Made by a program: the position numbers and the translations under genes
In this document: positions 62,052-64,000 of the stretch, piece by piece
Numbering within the stretch: position 1 is the stretch's first letter
Layout of the letters: each line of letters starts with the position of its first letter
Assembly: GCF_038405225.1 (NCBI RefSeq)
Contig: NZ_CP151657.1
Location: 3,534,001-3,598,000, forward strand
Length of the DNA: 64,000 nucleotides
Source: Arthrobacter citreus
Lineage (GTDB): Bacteria; Actinomycetota; Actinomycetes; Actinomycetales; Micrococcaceae
Direction: 5' to 3'
The notes under the pieces: generated by a model
Database searches by the model: none
Told to the model about the DNA's origin: nothing
Seen by the model: the letters and a program-made list of their open reading frames with translations, nothing else

Positions 62052-63575
62052 GTGCCCGCGGTACAGGAAGCACCCCACATCCAACGAGCCGGCCGGCGTG
62101 AATGGCTGGGACTGGCTGTGCTCATGCTGCCGGTGCTGCTGATTTCCGTCGACAACACCGTCCTGAGCTTTGCCATCCCGTCTCTGTCGCGCGCCCTGGC
62201 GCCGAGCGGCACCGAGCTGCTGTGGATCGTGGACATCTACGCCCTGGTGCTCGCCGGACTGTTGGTTCCGATGGGTGCCCTGGGCGACCGCATCGGCCGG
62301 CGGCGGCTGCTGCTGATCGGCAGCGCCGGCTTTGGTTTGGTCTCCGCCGCAGCGGCGTTTGTGCCCTCCGCCGAAGCCCTGATTGGCGCCCGCGCACTGC
62401 TCGGCCTGTTCGGCGCAATGCTGATGCCGGCCACGCTGTCCCTGATCCGGAACATCTTCACGGTTCCGTCCCAGCGGAGGATCGCCATTGCCGTCTGGGC
62501 CGCGGGCTTCTCCGGCGGCGCGGCACTGGGGCCCATTGTCGGCGGACTGCTGCTGGAGCACTTCTGGTGGGGCTCGGTGTTCCTGCTGTCCGTTCCGGTG
62601 CTGATTCCGCTGCTGGTCCTGGGCCCGGTGCTGCTGCCCGAATCACGCGACCCCAACCCCGGCCCGGTGGACGTGTGGAGCATCCTGCTGGTCATGGCCG
62701 CCATGTTCCCGGTGGTTTACGGCATCAAGGCGATTTCGACGTCGGGGGTTGGCGCCGAGTCGCTGCTGCCGATCGCCGTCGGGCTGGTGTTCGGCATCCT
62801 CTTTGTCCGCCGCCAGCTCCGCCGTCTGCATCCGATGCTGGATGTGCGATTGTTCCGCAATCCCACCTTCAGCGGCTCCATCGGCGCCAACCTGCTCAGC
62901 GTCTTTTCCCTGGTCGGGTTCATCTTCTTCCTGTCCCAGCACCTGCAGCTGGTGCTGGAAAAGTCTCCGCAGCAGGCCGGGCTGATCATGCTGCCGGGGC
63001 TGCTGCTGACCATCATTGCCGGACTGGCGGTGGTGCGCGTGGTTCGGCACGTACGGCCCGGCTACATTATTGCCGGCGGCCTGCTCCTGAATGCGGTGGG
63101 CTACACCATCATCCTGATGACCGGAGGCGGCGGCGTGGGTGAGCTCATGCTGGCTTTCATGGTGCTCGGCCTGGGGGTCGGCGCTGCGGAAACCATCTCC
63201 AATGACCTCATCCTCTCGTCCGTGCCCCCCACCAAGGCCGGCGCCGCCTCGGCGATCTCCGAGACCGCCTATGAAGTCGGTGCGGTCCTGGGCACGGCGG
63301 TGCTTGGCAGCATCCTGACGGCCGACTACCGGAACGGCGTGGTGCTGCCCGCCGGGCTCACCCCGGCCGACGCCGAAGCCGCCTCCGAAACCCTGGGCGG
63401 AGCCGTCGAAGCGGCCCAGCGGCTGCCGGAAGGTGCTGCCCAGCAGCTGCTGGAATCCGCCCGGGCGGCCTTTGACTCCGGCGTGTTCACCACGTCGTTT
63501 ATTGGCGTGGTCCTGATGGTGGTTGCCGCCGCCGGTGCGCTCATTATCCTGCGGCGGGCCTCCGCGGACAGCTGA
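62052..63575 (+). CDS. MFS drug exporter, DHA2 (14-helix) family
   Basis: This encodes 507 residues from GTG 62052 with AAGGAGACAGC upstream. It has 14 predicted helices. DHA2 motifs are the helix-1 pattern VLMLPVLLISVDNTVLSFAIPSLSRAL, the loop GALGDRIGRRRLLLIGS (motif A) and the MLMPATLSLIRNIF segment (motif C region: AGFSGGAALGPIVGGLLLEHFWWGSVF). It resembles SmvA/LfrA-type exporters of cationic drugs. Regulation by the divergent TetR protein is likely. Confidence 0.9.
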   Translation: MPAVQEAPHIQRAGRREWLGLAVLMLPVLLISVDNTVLSFAIPSLSRALAPSGTELLWIVDIYALVLAGLLVPMGALGDRIGRRRLLLIGSAGFGLVSAAAAFVPSAEALIGARALLGLFGAMLMPATLSLIRNIFTVPSQRRIAIAVWAAGFSGGAALGPIVGGLLLEHFWWGSVFLLSVPVLIPLLVLGPVLLPESRDPNPGPVDVWSILLVMAAMFPVVYGIKAISTSGVGAESLLPIAVGLVFGILFVRRQLRRLHPMLDVRLFRNPTFSGSIGANLLSVFSLVGFIFFLSQHLQLVLEKSPQQAGLIMLPGLLLTIIAGLAVVRVVRHVRPGYIIAGGLLLNAVGYTIILMTGGGGVGELMLAFMVLGLGVGAAETISNDLILSSVPPTKAGAASAISETAYEVGAVLGTAVLGSILTADYRNGVVLPAGLTPADAEAASETLGGAVEAAQRLPEGAAQQLLESARAAFDSGVFTTSFIGVVLMVVAAAGALIILRRASADS

Positions 63576-63595
63576 CCTGCGACAGTTCTTCCAAC

Positions 63596-64000
63596 CTAGG
63601 AGGGTTCTTCGGATTCTCCGCGGTGCACGATGAGGACGGGGCAGCGGGCGTGGGCGGCCAGGACCGAGCTGACGGAGCCGAGCAGCAGCCCGGCGAACCC
63701 GCCCCGCCCCCGGTTTCCCACCACGAGCATTTCCGCTCCCCGGCTGGCCTCAATCAGCAGTTCCACCGCCCGGCCCACCAGCGGAGTCTGCGTCAGGTCC
63801 GGCGGAATCGCGGAGCCGAATGCTTCCTCCAGCACCTCGGCCATGATGTGTTCGGCCTCCACCTGGGGGGACCAGACGTCGGTGGGGACGGGGGCGGTCA
63901 GGGAAACGGCCTGCTCCCACACCGTGACCACCTGCAGCGGGCAGCCGAGAACCGCAGCCAGCCGCTGGGCTTTCCACAGGGCTTCAATGGACAGCCGGGA
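63596..64000 (-). CDS. Universal stress protein, UspA family (truncated by window edge)
   Basis: The 3' part of a universal stress protein, running past the right edge; 134 codons are visible. It has the ATP-binding motif [32 protein letters not shown] at the C-terminus (G-2x-G-9x-G-S/T). The frame stays open to 64000 ([27 protein letters not shown]), so the start lies outside. It may be a single or a tandem USP domain. Confidence 0.9.
   Translation of the reverse strand, partial: SRLSIEALWKAQRLAAVLGCPLQVVTVWEQAVSLTAPVPTDVWSPQVEAEHIMAEVLEEAFGSAIPPDLTQTPLVGRAVELLIEASRGAEMLVVGNRGRGGFAGLLLGSVSSVLAAHARCPVLIVHRGESEEPS

Overview
The window is 64 kb of GC-rich, gene-dense DNA from a high-GC Gram-positive bacterium. 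Gene content and protein sequences point to Micrococcaceae, most likely Arthrobacter or a close relative. The signs are an E. coli-type PurB, actinobacterial ANTAR, Asp23 and DUF6286 proteins, a DHA2-family MFS exporter under TetR control, SorC-type mannitol regulation, frequent GTG/TTG starts and many leaderless or weak-SD genes. I see no tRNA, rRNA, CRISPR array, prophage or insertion sequence. The window reads as chromosomal, with one gene cut by its right edge.

Layout. 0-8.9 kb: small stress and housekeeping genes (two VOC proteins, a deaminase, a GNAT acetyltransferase), rlmN facing purB across a perfect bidirectional terminator, a two-gene WXG100-like/alpha-beta hydrolase operon, a YvlD-type membrane protein and a HisC-type aminotransferase. 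9.1-13.0 kb: a 2-oxoacid dehydrogenase complex (E1 alpha, E1 beta, E2) without E3. 13.1-15.6 kb: a small membrane protein, a PLP aminotransferase and a LuxR-type regulator. 15.7-24.3 kb: a divergent catabolic locus around a GntR/FCD regulator. It contains RpiB-like and TpiA-like isomerases, a DhaK-DhaL kinase and a 3-hydroxyacid dehydrogenase on one strand, and a GntP permease, an SDR and a xylose-isomerase-like TIM-barrel enzyme on the other. The set fits breakdown of a sugar acid through L-erythrulose to D-erythrose 4-phosphate.

24.3-25.9 kb: a compact orphan cassette. A nine-codon ORF (MTSKVWDWL) with a perfect Shine-Dalgarno is followed by a stand-alone lantibiotic-dehydratase C-terminal-domain protein and a 63-residue protein, and ends in a strong terminator. 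This is the best candidate for an undescribed system. 26-34.9 kb: FMN reductase/TetR pair, large catalase KatE, a zinc-ribbon/MarR-like pair, a GAF-ANTAR protein, alanine dehydrogenase, a helix-turn-helix protein, an alpha/beta hydrolase and a GNAT. 34.9-38.7 kb: an Asp23/Gls24 locus with an ECF sigma factor, an anti-sigma-like zinc motif fused to an Asp23 domain, and five small Asp23, DUF2273 and AmaP-like proteins. A metallo-beta-lactamase-fold gene follows with a one-base frameshift.

39.6-49.0 kb: glycine and serine metabolism. An amino acid permease is divergent from gcvP, which lies behind a tandem glycine riboswitch; then come gcvT, gcvH, glyA and sdaA, giving a path from glycine through serine to pyruvate. 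49.2-55.5 kb: a ChaB/Rho_N protein and a mannitol/polyol locus (two permeases, a lipoprotein, a SorC regulator, a mannitol dehydrogenase) without its own ATPase. 55.6-64 kb: an alanine/glycine symporter, a CitE-like lyase, a hydrolase, an XRE regulator facing an accessory clpP pair in which one subunit lacks the catalytic serine, an RraA-like protein, a TetR/MFS efflux pair and a universal stress protein that runs off the end.
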